37,672 bases of DNA from Bacteroidales bacterium. GTDB lineage: Bacteria > Bacteroidota > Bacteroidia > Bacteroidales > WCHB1-69. The stretch is taken from the NCBI GenBank assembly GCA_016285085.1, contig JAEEQA010000016.1, positions 1 through 37,672 on the forward strand, given 5' to 3'. The translations under genes were made by a program, and so were the position numbers. Shown piece by piece: positions 17,601 to 24,374 of this stretch (positions are counted from its first letter, which is position 1; each line of letters begins with the position of its first letter). The notes beneath the pieces were generated by a model that had not been told where the DNA came from, did not search any database, and saw nothing but the letters and a program-made list of their open reading frames with translations.

Positions 17601-17920
17601 GCATCGACAATGTGACGGTGCGGCTTGCCACCGACACCATTGACGACCATATTGGCGATGTAAACGGTTCCTTCACCCTCTATCCGAATCCCACCAGCGG
17701 CATCGTCACCATCCAGCTGTCTCCTGAAACCTGCACCTTGAACCCTGAAATACAGGTGTTCGATGTGTTCGGAAGACGGTTGGGTGCCGTAGGGGCAAAT
17801 AATCATTCGCCCCTACGGGGCACCCCAATCGATTTATCCCATTATTCCCCTGGCGTCTATTTCATAAAATTAGTAAACGACGGCAAGGTTATCGGTGTGC
17901 GGAAGGTGGTGCGGCGGTAA
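14669..17920 (+). CDS. Large modular T9SS surface protein with fibronectin type III and jelly-roll modules
   Basis: I use the ATG at 14669 (1083 residues), since it begins a clear signal peptide (MKKTGILLLGFLVFGFSFVN); upstream TTG and ATG codons (14651, 14654) would add six polar residues. The body alternates four lectin-like modules, each starting with (F/A)(S/T)E(D/N)F and a Cys-Trp (DCWKPL, ACWRQL, ECWLRF, DCWSFI), and three fibronectin type III domains (for example PVDMELVSISDTFASLRW and YPLNVRVQEVTDQTCVVRW). The C-terminus is a T9SS type A sorting domain (LYPNPTSGIVTIQL to VRKVVRR). No catalytic motif is seen; an adhesin or scaffold role is an inference. A palindrome is inserted in frame in the sorting domain (17789-17816). 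The gene is divergent from 13586-14542. Confidence 0.85.
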   Translation: MKKTGILLLGFLVFGFSFVNLFSQNIECQPIVIDENNFFSEDFSDYDSVALAPLTNSAGVIPDCWKPLTFGAPGPFYSRIVKGSYNSFTLHSSCLQLRCNPVNASRRVVYAVLPEISTDLNTLEVGFSMASTVCDSSIRLSLGFVTDTVFETVDFVAVDSFRNNDLLVDSFVRHEVSLEGIVFPENARLAFRLKNIYNIQTSMKAVFIDDIVIRPIPACRKPVDMELVSISDTFASLRWQMVEDNASCRVEYGPAGFVQGTGTTLVTSSHSTSLHPLTESTEYDVYIQTICSETNTSEPAHFHFKADCPSIMVDEQHPYAEDFSDADFACWRQLDGYYNGWQADSGRLFSPNRGNGRSRRLQSPVFDLSSVPTARCVFSYNLSSSSSSMERNLCLYYRTSVTEPWVLLKTYTESSAIDTVILPYLSENYQISFVAEKRNNEVNLFNVSIEASSECLAPPRPRVLEANSAAHVAWVTYYQGAAVELEYGLAGFAIGTGERVSAAAAEHDRWLSGLLPNTAYDVYVRQECAGGVWSAWSEPLTFHTYCSNLTLSDSVIFTENFEGLQPGDFPECWLRFSEGTDESHFPHVYQGEYTPSDVSKALLLTGTHLSSELQTVGSQCVVALPYFSNPLAELELTFTTSMTSTQRVTLEVGYLDANEDFVSFAEVPVNHYFSQDRGVVHLLRLRDFDISDSLRARIAFRWQVDTVRRCYACLDDIRVRPVLACDYPLNVRVQEVTDQTCVVRWQPRDSTQNLWELEYSGTTLTLDTDTCALGDLAPDADYFVIIRSLCGESHSFWTDTVFFHTACKYFHVLPYVFYSDDFTDYESTYNVYDMADQPDCWSFIYNGYYPGFAPHIYNGSYSLNNPALLLSVGVEGGTIGRELFAIMPPFFNDLEELRLDFDLNISRDMAHSLMVFGYLTDRYDPATFHLIDTVEPHFYTDSLNAHRCYFLREYAPLPNKAHLAFKLNSTDQTTHFYSIDNVTVRLATDTIDDHIGDVNGSFTLYPNPTSGIVTIQLSPETCTLNPEIQVFDVFGRRLGAVGANNHSPLRGTPIDLSHYSPGVYFIKLVNDGKVIGVRKVVRR
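17789..17816. repeat. GTAGGGGC palindromic element inside a coding sequence
   Basis: Arms GTAGGGGC (17789-17796) and GCCCCTAC (17809-17816) enclose AAATAATCATTC. Outside the core the flanks TTGGGTGCC and GGCACCCCAA also pair, with small bulges. The element is read in frame as VGANNHSPLR (residues 1041-1050) in the T9SS sorting domain. Palindromes of this type are known as dispersed intergenic repeats in many bacteria; here one lies in an open frame. Confidence 0.85.
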
Positions 17921-17969
17921 GGGGGAATAGAAAGCGGAGACCACCTTCCGGCAAGCTCCGTTTTCCACA

Positions 17970-19142
17970 TCATCCTTTGATGACCGCAATCGGCGACAAC
18001 GCCACCTTGATGCGCACCAAATCGGACTGCAACGCCATCACCTCATCAATATCCTTATAGGCAGAGGCGGCTTCGTCCAAGTCACCCTGCGAGCGGATGC
18101 CGTGGACGATGTGCAAGGCGTCCAGTTTGGCGATTTCCGCCTCCAGCGAAAGCGTGTTGACGGCCTCGGTACGGCTCATGCAACGTCCAGCCCCGTGCGA
18201 AGAGCTGAGAAAGCTGTCGGGATTGCCCAAGCCTTCCACGATGTAGGAGCGGGTGCCCTGCGAGCCGGGAATGATTCCGATGACTCCTTCGGCGGCACGC
18301 ACCGCCCCTTTGCGATGCACAATCACATTCGAGTCGAAATGGTGCTCCCAAGCGGCGTAATTATGCGCGATGTTGATCATCGGCTCGAAATGCGTCTCCG
18401 GAAAAGAGTCGGCAATCACCTCCAGAATCCACTCCATCATCAACTTGCGGTTGGCAAGAGCGAATTCCACACAATACTGCATCTCGTCCCAATACTGCTT
18501 GAACTCCTCCGTCCCGACCGGCAGGAACGACAGCTGCATGGACGTATCCACACTTGAAAACCACTTTTCGTTCAAGTTCTTGGCAATCTGGGCGTAATAG
18601 TCGCACACCTGCTTGCCGATATTCCGGCTGCCGCTGTGCAGCATCACCCAGAGATAGCCCTCCTCATCGCGCTGCAACTCAATGAAGTGATTGCCGCCGC
18701 CCAAGGTGCCGATCTGTTTCAGAGCCGCCACATACTGACGCTTCACCACCGTCATGCTCTCAACATCAAAACCTGTCGGCATCAATGACTCATCCTGCGC
18801 CGTCTTGTGATGGTCCATTCCCAGCGGAATACGCTTGCGGATGCCGCGCATCAGTTTCTTGCGCAACACCTCCTCCGGAATGGAATCAACCGGAATGTCA
18901 GTTTTCACTGCGCACATTCCACAACCGATGTCCACACCCACAGCATTGGGAATCAAGACATTACGCGTAGCCAGGACACCCCCGATGGGCATCCCGACAC
19001 CGCCGTGCGCATCGGGCATCAGCGCCACATGATGAAACGCAAACGGCAAGGAACAAAGATTCCCCAATTCCAACCACGCTTTGTGGTCCAACATTTTCGC
19101 CCACATCTTTACGGGCATTCCATTCAAATTAAACTCTTTCAT
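17970..19142 (-). CDS. rtcB: RNA-splicing ligase RtcB family protein
   Basis: A 390-residue GTP- and Mn(II)-dependent ligase that joins RNA 2',3'-cyclic phosphate or 3'-phosphate ends to 5'-OH ends, through a covalent histidine-GMP intermediate. The guanylylated His is H316 in LSSSHGAGRCMSR. The metal ligands are D71 and C74 (VDIGCGM), H152 (GGGNHF), H169 (MLHSGS) and H260 (NIAHNY). All active-site residues are present, so the enzyme should work. At 390 residues it is shorter than E. coli RtcB (408) but similar to bacterial RtcB paralogues. No rtcA or archease gene is visible nearby. It diverges from a WYL regulator, and the 136-nt intergenic region holds two candidate operators. RNA repair after nuclease damage is the best-supported general role. 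Confidence 0.95.
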   Translation of the reverse strand: MKEFNLNGMPVKMWAKMLDHKAWLELGNLCSLPFAFHHVALMPDAHGGVGMPIGGVLATRNVLIPNAVGVDIGCGMCAVKTDIPVDSIPEEVLRKKLMRGIRKRIPLGMDHHKTAQDESLMPTGFDVESMTVVKRQYVAALKQIGTLGGGNHFIELQRDEEGYLWVMLHSGSRNIGKQVCDYYAQIAKNLNEKWFSSVDTSMQLSFLPVGTEEFKQYWDEMQYCVEFALANRKLMMEWILEVIADSFPETHFEPMINIAHNYAAWEHHFDSNVIVHRKGAVRAAEGVIGIIPGSQGTRSYIVEGLGNPDSFLSSSHGAGRCMSRTEAVNTLSLEAEIAKLDALHIVHGIRSQGDLDEAASAYKDIDEVMALQSDLVRIKVALSPIAVIKG

Positions 19143-19183
19143 TTTTCTCTTTTTTTAAAAACGATGCAAAATAACAACCCGAC

Positions 19184-19202
19184 TACGCAATCTTTTTGCG
19201 TA
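19184..19202. promoter_or_regulatory. Candidate operator 1 between rtcB and the WYL regulator
   Basis: Perfect inverted repeat TACGCAA (19184-19190), TCTTT spacer, TTGCGTA (19196-19202). Its right half overlaps the first two bases of the TACTTTTG box of the WYL gene, the classic location for a repressor site. Confidence 0.5.
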
Positions 19203-19208
19203 CTTTTG
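19201..19208 (+). promoter_or_regulatory. Bacteroidota -7 box for the WYL regulator
   Basis: TACTTTTG, followed by CAGTC; 78 nt before the ATG at 19279. For rtcB on the other strand only a weak TTATTTTG (complement of 19167-19174) is seen. Confidence 0.55.
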
Positions 19209-19227
19209 CAGTCAGGTAAAAATATTT

Positions 19228-19244
19228 ATTATCATGTTGATAAT
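19228..19244. promoter_or_regulatory. Candidate operator 2 between rtcB and the WYL regulator
   Basis: Inverted repeat ATTATCA (19228-19234), TGT spacer, TGATAAT (19238-19244), located in the leader just downstream of the predicted WYL start site. It is AT-rich, so chance occurrence is easier than for the site at 19184. Confidence 0.4.
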
Positions 19245-19278
19245 CAGCAAAATAATTTTATAAAAAATTCAAGAAAAG

Positions 19279-20343
19279 ATGCCTGTAAGCCGAAATGCCC
19301 TTATCCGATACAAAACCATTGACAACTGTCTGCGCAACCGCTACCGCCGCTGGACCTTGGACGACCTCATTGAAGCCTGCTCCGACGCGCTGGCGGAATA
19401 CGAAGGAATTTACAAGGGAATCAGCCGCCGCACCATCCAGGGTGACCTGCAGGTGATGCGCAGCGAGAAGTTGGGTTACAACGCCCCTATCGTCGTGGTG
19501 GACAAGAAGTTCTATACGTACGAAGACCCCGACTACAGCATCACCAACTCCCCGCTGTCGGAAACCGACATCGAGCGGATGAGCGAGGCGGTGGAGGTGT
19601 TGAAGCAATTAAGTGGTTTTGCACAGTTTGCGGAGATGGAAGCCCTCATCAGTCGTTTGGAAGACCGTGTGAGCGTGACCCGGCACAGCAGTACCCCCGT
19701 CATCTTCTTTGAGCGCAACGACCATCTGAAGGGGCTGAACCACATCCGCACATTATACCAATATATTATTGAGAAAAAAGCACTTAAAATCAGCTACCTG
19801 CCCTTTACGGCACGGCAGCCGCGAGTGCTGATTGTGTCGCCGTACATTCTGAAGGAGTACCGCAACCGCTGGTTTCTGCTCGGCAAGGTGAAAGGGAAGA
19901 ACGCCCTGCGCATCATGGCGCTCGACCGCATCGAAAACATTGAACGGGCTTACGGCGAACCCATTGAGACGCTGCCCGATTTCCATCCCGACACCTTCTT
20001 TGATGATGTCATCGGGGTGACGAAGTCGCTGCAGGACAAGCCTTCGGAAATCATTTTCACCGTCAAGGGCGAGCAGTCGCAGTATGTGCTCACCAAGCCG
20101 TTGCACAGCAGCCAGCGGGTACTGGAACGACACAAGAAGGACCGTTCCATCACTTTCGCGATGAATGTGGTGATGAACTACGAGCTGGAACGGGTGCTGT
20201 TGGGCTATGGCGACAACATCAAGATTTTGCAGCCGCCGTCCTTAGCCCGGCAACTGCAGGAAATACACCGGCAGGCGGCGGAGCAGTACGATGCGGGAAT
20301 GGATGGGGGCACGACAATATCGGTACAGCCGGGTGGCGATTAA
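19279..20343 (+). CDS. WYL domain transcriptional regulator
   Basis: 354 residues. An N-terminal winged helix-turn-helix (about 1-70) is followed by a linker and a WYL domain (about 160-235) containing the variant motif RWFLLG (197-202) within PYILKEYRNRWFLLGKVKG, and a C-terminal WCX-type extension (about 250-335; HSSQRVLERHKKDRSITFAM). WYL domains bind nucleic acids or nucleotides and are common in regulators of DNA-damage and phage-defence genes. The opening PVSRNALIRYKTIDNCLRN is typical of Bacteroidota members. Being divergent from rtcB with operator-like repeats between them suggests, but does not prove, control of rtcB and of itself. Its stop overlaps the end of the convergent gene by 4 nt. 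Confidence 0.9.
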   Translation: MPVSRNALIRYKTIDNCLRNRYRRWTLDDLIEACSDALAEYEGIYKGISRRTIQGDLQVMRSEKLGYNAPIVVVDKKFYTYEDPDYSITNSPLSETDIERMSEAVEVLKQLSGFAQFAEMEALISRLEDRVSVTRHSSTPVIFFERNDHLKGLNHIRTLYQYIIEKKALKISYLPFTARQPRVLIVSPYILKEYRNRWFLLGKVKGKNALRIMALDRIENIERAYGEPIETLPDFHPDTFFDDVIGVTKSLQDKPSEIIFTVKGEQSQYVLTKPLHSSQRVLERHKKDRSITFAMNVVMNYELERVLLGYGDNIKILQPPSLARQLQEIHRQAAEQYDAGMDGGTTISVQPGGD

Positions 20344-21938
20344 TGCTGCAGAAAGAATCTTGCTCTGTTGTAAGTATCTAGCGTGATGCGCCCAGAGTCG
20401 AGCCATTCGCGCCATTTAACCATCTCTTCTTCGGCTTCCTCATTTTCCGTATCCAACAATCTCTTCAATGACTTTTCCCCTTCTTTGCTTCCGTTAAGAG
20501 CCGCCATCAGATACCAATGGAGCGGCGTGTCGTATGTTCCCTTGAAATCAAACCAATTCCCTAAGGCAAAAACCAAGAAAACACTGTTTTCAAGGACAAC
20601 ACCCGTATGCAATTGTGCAATCGTGTTGCCTTGTTTAGCCTCTTCCGACAAAATGTCCATTGCCGGCTTTATCAGTTCTTTCCACGAATTGACAAGTTCC
20701 ACAAACCGCCAGTATTGCCGATAAGAAGGTACTTTTTGAGTGAACGGGAGCAGATTGTCGGTGATGAAGGACGGTGCAGGGTGGACATTTGGGTCAGACG
20801 ACCGGTATTGGTTTTCAAGACTGTCGATTCCGAAATTGAAATCAGACAATAGCATGGACATTTCTGAAATTGTAGCATCGGGGCCTGAATGACTTTCTGT
20901 TTCCCAATAGCTAATAACCAAGTATTCCATATTGGCATTATACCAAAAATAGGCCAACTGGTTATCAAGGCCTCCTGTAAAATTATAGTCGACACACGCC
21001 GCGATATCCTCAGAGTACATTCCTTCCAACAGACAATTTGGAGCAAGCAGGAAGTCCTTCACAAAATCAAGATCCTCTTTGCTATGGGAGCCACTCCTGC
21101 TCAATTTCTTTATTCGCTTCTGAACCTGTTCCATCTGGGACAGGATACGGTCATATTTTTCTTCCGGAGGAAGGATGTCGAGGCGCACGACAGCTATTTT
21201 GTCAAATAAAGGAGAATGGAGGGAATTCTTGACAATATTGATGGAATGGGCATTGACCAGCGTGTCCCTTGTCAAGTCACTTATAGGGCATACCCGCATG
21301 ATGATTTCCGAAGAAGAATTCCTATGCAACGACCATGACCGTAATCTGTTATGTATTAAACTTTCTTTAAAAACATCTTTAACTTGATAGTCCGGAAAGA
21401 GAGGATCTTGCCGGCGGCTCTCGTTGGAGGCAAACAACACATTCCCATCCTTGTCAAGAAGCGACAGGGCGAATTTTGCATTTTCAAAAGAATAAGAAGC
21501 GTCAGCCCTATTCATCCCGGCCATACTGAAAACAATCTTGACGATATTTGCACTGGAGTCATTTATCCAATAAACTTCATCACACCCATAGGGCATACCA
21601 TGGCAGGGGCTGTCTTCAATTCCTCCTGTCAAAGCTTCTACCATCGTTGCGTCCAGTTTTGCGGTGGTTTGAAATGGAGTCTGGCTCATGGCGTTGGACC
21701 ACGCGTGAATCTCCATCGGGACTTCCTTGGAGTCTGTCTTGGTGATAAGGCATAACAACACCGAGTCGGGCTTGACAGTTGGTTCTCCACACGTATATTT
21801 CATACCCCAGCAATCCTCCTCGTCCTGCGGTCCCGGTCCCCAGTACAGGGTGTCCACGGTTACTTGGGCGAACAGGCCGCACAAGGGAAGAAAGAACAAA
21901 ATAGCCAGAACAAGATTTTTTACCACAGGCGTTTTCAT
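20340..21938 (-). CDS. Exported protein of unknown function
   Basis: 532 residues with a signal peptide (about 1-25, LVLAILFFLPLCGLFAQ). No family was recognised. The first half (about 30-270) looks beta-rich, with HAWSNAMSQTPFQ, KFALSLLDKDGNVLFAS and IAVVRLDILPPEEKYD. The second half (about 270-532) is helical and charged (QMEQVQKRIKKLSRSGSHSK); its last part, HWYLMAALNGSKEGEKSLKR, resembles one Sel1-like repeat (about 485-505). Cysteines 43, 50 and others near the N-terminus (EDCWGMKYTCGE) could form disulfides. There is no T9SS signal, so a periplasmic or outer-membrane-associated location is likely. It has its own promoter box at 21992-21999 and is convergent with the WYL gene. Confidence 0.65.
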   Translation of the reverse strand: MKTPVVKNLVLAILFFLPLCGLFAQVTVDTLYWGPGPQDEEDCWGMKYTCGEPTVKPDSVLLCLITKTDSKEVPMEIHAWSNAMSQTPFQTTAKLDATMVEALTGGIEDSPCHGMPYGCDEVYWINDSSANIVKIVFSMAGMNRADASYSFENAKFALSLLDKDGNVLFASNESRRQDPLFPDYQVKDVFKESLIHNRLRSWSLHRNSSSEIIMRVCPISDLTRDTLVNAHSINIVKNSLHSPLFDKIAVVRLDILPPEEKYDRILSQMEQVQKRIKKLSRSGSHSKEDLDFVKDFLLAPNCLLEGMYSEDIAACVDYNFTGGLDNQLAYFWYNANMEYLVISYWETESHSGPDATISEMSMLLSDFNFGIDSLENQYRSSDPNVHPAPSFITDNLLPFTQKVPSYRQYWRFVELVNSWKELIKPAMDILSEEAKQGNTIAQLHTGVVLENSVFLVFALGNWFDFKGTYDTPLHWYLMAALNGSKEGEKSLKRLLDTENEEAEEEMVKWREWLDSGRITLDTYNRARFFLQH

Positions 21939-21991
21939 CTTCGTTGGTTTTATATTTCTACTTTGATTTTATCCATCGCAAAAAAAGGTTG

Positions 21992-21999
21992 CAAAAATA
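21992..21999 (-). promoter_or_regulatory. Bacteroidota -7 box upstream of the 532-residue exported protein
   Basis: TATTTTTG on the minus strand, 54 nt before the ATG at 21938; an AT-rich leader without Shine-Dalgarno follows. Confidence 0.5.
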
Positions 22000-22079
22000 C
22001 ACTATTATTTACATTTCATCCAAAAAAGAATAGTTTTTTTCCAGTTATGAAGGTATCCGCCAGCATCCAAAAAATATTG

Positions 22080-22087
22080 TATCTTTG
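22080..22087 (+). promoter_or_regulatory. Bacteroidota -7 box upstream of carbamate kinase
   Basis: TATCTTTG preceded by ATATTG and followed by CCGCC, 46 nt before the ATG at 22133. Confidence 0.6.
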
Positions 22088-22132
22088 CCGCCCCAAAATT
22101 CAGACTCATATTAAGATAAACAAGAAACACGT

Positions 22133-23074
22133 ATGGCAAAATTAGCAGTGGTCGCCTTTGGAGGAAATGCCTTGTTGCGAAGCGGCCAGAAAGGAACCTA
22201 TCAGGAACAGATTCAGAACGTTACGAAAACCTGTGAATCCCTTTTGGGATTGTTGAAACAGAACTATAATATTGTCATTGGTCATGGAAACGGTCCGCAG
22301 GTGGGCAACGTGATGTTGCAGCACGAGGCGGGAAACAAGAGCTTCGATCTCCCAATCATGCCTATGGATTTCTGTGTTTCGGAAACGCAGGGTTCCATCG
22401 GCTACCTCATCGAGCAGGGTTTCCGCAACATCTTTGTCAAGGAGAACCTGAAAAAGAATGTGGTCACGCTGGTGACGCAGGTGGAGGTGAACGGCGAGGA
22501 CCCGATGTTCAAGAACCCGACCAAGCCGGTAGGTCCATACTACACGGAAGAAGAAGCTGAAGAGTATGCCGCTGAAACGGGCGCGATTTTCCGCGAAGAC
22601 CCGAAAGGAAACGGCTGGCGCAAGGTCGTGGCCTCCCCGAAACCGCTCCGCGTGGCCAACATCGACATCGTGAAGCAGCTGGCCGAAGCCGGCAACATCG
22701 TTGTGACCGTCGGCGGCGGCGGCATCCCCGTGGTGGTCCGCGACGGCTACACCTACGGCGTGGAGGCCGTCATCGACAAGGATCTGGCGTCCGCCCTCAC
22801 GGCCGTGGAGATTGGCGCCGACGAATTCTACATCCTCACCGATGTGCCGAAAGTGTACCTCAATTTCAAGAAACCCAACGAGAAAGCCCTCGACACCATC
22901 ACCGTGGCGGAGGCAAAGCAATACCTGAAGGAAGGCCATTTTACCGAAGGTTCGATGGCTCCGAAAATCCGTGCCGCCATCTATTTCGTGGAGAGCGGCG
23001 GTGCCGAGTGTATCATCACCGAAGCCGGCCAGCTGGGCAATCCCGCCTGCGGCACTAGGATTGTGAGGGGATAG
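22133..23074 (+). CDS. arcC: Carbamate kinase
   Basis: A 313-residue cytosolic enzyme of the amino-acid kinase fold that makes ATP and carbamate from carbamoyl phosphate and ADP, normally the last step of the arginine deiminase route. AFGGNALLRSGQKGT (8-22) is the N-terminal phosphate-binding segment, IGHGNGPQVGNVML (about 49-62) the substrate loop, and TVGGGGIPVV plus IDKDLASALTAVEIGAD (about 190-230) the nucleotide-site motifs. The end GTRIVRG is typical for the family. Length is normal. Neither arginine deiminase nor ornithine carbamoyltransferase genes lie next to it, so its carbamoyl phosphate source is not evident; purine (oxamate or allantoin) degradation is an alternative context. It has its own promoter box and is followed by a clear terminator. 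Confidence 0.94.
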   Translation: MAKLAVVAFGGNALLRSGQKGTYQEQIQNVTKTCESLLGLLKQNYNIVIGHGNGPQVGNVMLQHEAGNKSFDLPIMPMDFCVSETQGSIGYLIEQGFRNIFVKENLKKNVVTLVTQVEVNGEDPMFKNPTKPVGPYYTEEEAEEYAAETGAIFREDPKGNGWRKVVASPKPLRVANIDIVKQLAEAGNIVVTVGGGGIPVVVRDGYTYGVEAVIDKDLASALTAVEIGADEFYILTDVPKVYLNFKKPNEKALDTITVAEAKQYLKEGHFTEGSMAPKIRAAIYFVESGGAECIITEAGQLGNPACGTRIVRG

Positions 23075-23150
23075 GGTATATAGTGAATAGGGTATAGTGA
23101 GTAGTGAATAGTGTTTAGTGAGTAGTGAGTAGTGAATAGAGAATAGAGAT
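23075..23150. repeat. Low-complexity TAGTGAATAG tract
   Basis: Seventy-six nt between the arcC stop and its terminator consist of imperfect repeats of TAGTGAATAG / TAGTGAGTAG units. Similar purine-rich arrays form the arms of the elements at 6673-6714 and 9275-9440, so this may be a related one-armed remnant. Confidence 0.65.
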
Positions 23151-23183
23151 ACTCCCGTGCTCGGATGAGGCGGGAGTTTTTTT
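23151..23183 (+). terminator. arcC: Rho-independent terminator after arcC
   Basis: Stem ACTCCCG (23151-23157) / CGGGAGT (23171-23177) with a 13-nt loop, followed by a run of seven T (23177-23183). Confidence 0.85.
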
Positions 23184-23243
23184 ATAAAAAAATGTAGTGA
23201 TTTCTTTTTTTCAACGTCTAATGGACGTATTGATTCTTAAAAA

Positions 23244-23735
23244 ATGGACAACAAGGAACTTGAATTTGAAAAAGTCGTGAGGAAGCACAAGAGCACCATC
23301 TACACCGTGTGCTACATGTTTTCGAAAGACACGGATGAGGTCAACGACTTGTTTCAGGACACGCTGGTCAACCTCTGGAAGGGTTTCGACAACTTCCGGG
23401 GCGAAGCCAAAGTGGAAACCTGGATTTGGCGGGTGGCGCTCAACACCTGCATTTCCGAGGAACGGAAAAAGAAACGGCATGGCGAAAAGGTGTCGCTGGA
23501 CATGGCCTCCGACCTCTTCACCAACGACGACCACGAATCCCGCCAGATTCAGCAGCTCTACAGCCGCATCAACCGCCTCGACCTGATGGAACGCGCTCTC
23601 GTGCTGCTCTGGCTTGACAACCTCAGCTATGAGGAAATCGCCGCCATCATCGGTATTTCCGTCAAAAACGTTTCCGTCAAATTATTGAGAATCAAACAGA
23701 AATTAATCCAAATGTCAGAAACCAAAGAAATTTAG
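23244..23735 (+). CDS. ECF-type RNA polymerase sigma factor
   Basis: 163 residues with the two ECF regions. Region 2 (about 15-75): VCYMFSKDTDEVNDLFQDTL, then NLWKGFDNFRGEAKVETWIW and RVALNTC. Region 4 (about 105-155): LLWLDNLSYEEIAAIIGISV then KNVSVKLLRIKQKL, a helix-turn-helix for the -35 element. The ATG at 23244 is the only start that gives the full region 2 with a usual N-terminus. The next gene, a membrane protein, begins 2 nt after the stop, the arrangement of a sigma factor with a membrane-bound controller. A small inverted repeat ACGTC/GACGT (23214-23228) precedes the gene; its relevance is uncertain. The target regulon cannot be told from the sequence. Confidence 0.92.
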   Translation: MDNKELEFEKVVRKHKSTIYTVCYMFSKDTDEVNDLFQDTLVNLWKGFDNFRGEAKVETWIWRVALNTCISEERKKKRHGEKVSLDMASDLFTNDDHESRQIQQLYSRINRLDLMERALVLLWLDNLSYEEIAAIIGISVKNVSVKLLRIKQKLIQMSETKEI

Positions 23736-23737
23736 CC

Positions 23738-24316
23738 ATGGAGAACATTGAAAACACCCAGCCGTTAGAGGAACTGCGCGAACAAGCCGCAATCTTGAAG
23801 AACAAGTTGGAAAAGGAGAACATTGTCAGCGAGGAGGTGCTGCGGAATGTCATGAAGCACAAGGCCCGCACCATCAACAGCAATGCATGGATCAGTGTGG
23901 CCGCCTCTGTTCTGGTCATCCTGATGGCCCTCTTCTACTTCCCGCAATACGGCCTTTCCCTTTGGTTCTCCATCGGCACCATTGTGATTATGCTCGTTTG
24001 CGACGTCTTTACCTGGAAATACCACAAAAACCTGAACAGCAAGACGTTGAACAGCGATTTGCTGACGGTGGCCAAAACCGCCAAGAAGCTGAAAGAGAAT
24101 TACCGCAGCTGGCTCAAATACGGCATTGCCCTGTTTGCCGTGTGGTTTGTATGGTACGCTATTGAGATGTCCGTCAACAGCAAGTCATGGCAGGAGGCCC
24201 TGTTCACCGTGGTGGTTCTTGCCGTGGGCGGCGCCATCGGCATGGTCATCGGTTTTCGGATGCACCGGAAAGTCATCGACACCTGCGATGAAATCATCCG
24301 GCAGATCGAGGAGTAA
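23738..24316 (+). CDS. Four-helix membrane protein, probable sigma-factor partner
   Basis: 192 residues. The cytoplasmic N-terminus (1-48) is a charged helix (EELREQAAILKNKLEKENIV) with a possible coiled coil. Four transmembrane segments follow: about 50-68 (ISVAASVLVILMALFYF), 72-90 (LSLWFSIGTIVIMLVCDV), 125-142 (YGIALFAVWFVWYAIEM) and 151-170 (ALFTVVVLAVGGAIGMVIG). No zinc-binding anti-sigma motif (HxxxCxxC) is present, so it is not a ZAS-type anti-sigma factor. Its start 2 nt after the sigma gene supports translational coupling and an anti-sigma or sensory role, but that is inferred from position and topology alone. Followed by the palindrome 24323-24358. Confidence 0.7.
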   Translation: MENIENTQPLEELREQAAILKNKLEKENIVSEEVLRNVMKHKARTINSNAWISVAASVLVILMALFYFPQYGLSLWFSIGTIVIMLVCDVFTWKYHKNLNSKTLNSDLLTVAKTAKKLKENYRSWLKYGIALFAVWFVWYAIEMSVNSKSWQEALFTVVVLAVGGAIGMVIGFRMHRKVIDTCDEIIRQIEE

Positions 24317-24322
24317 AAACGA

Positions 24323-24358
24323 TGAAGTCGAGGCGTGCCGTGGCGCGTCTCGACTTCA
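24323..24358 (+). repeat. Palindromic element, CGCGTCTC core, copy 3; terminator-like
   Basis: Arms of 17 nt, TGAAGTCGAGGCGTGCC (24323-24339) and GGCGCGTCTCGACTTCA (24342-24358), with a GT loop. In plus-strand RNA 15 pairs are Watson-Crick and two are G-U wobbles; in minus-strand RNA the same two positions would be A-C mismatches. It starts 6 nt after the membrane-protein stop. On the minus strand it is followed by TCGTTTTTA, so it can also serve as a terminator for ugd. Confidence 0.8.
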
Positions 24359-24374
24359 AAAATCCAAACTTTTC

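Noticed and set aside
17900-17950. Long-loop hairpin CGGAAGGTGG / CCACCTTCCG across the stop of the modular T9SS gene
   Set aside because: The 10-bp arms are perfect, but the 31-nt loop and lack of a T-run make it weak as a terminator; kept only as a note.
23214-23228. Small inverted repeat ACGTC/GACGT 16 nt before the ECF sigma ATG
   Set aside because: Only 5 bp per arm, so chance occurrence is likely; no second copy near other genes was found to support an operator.
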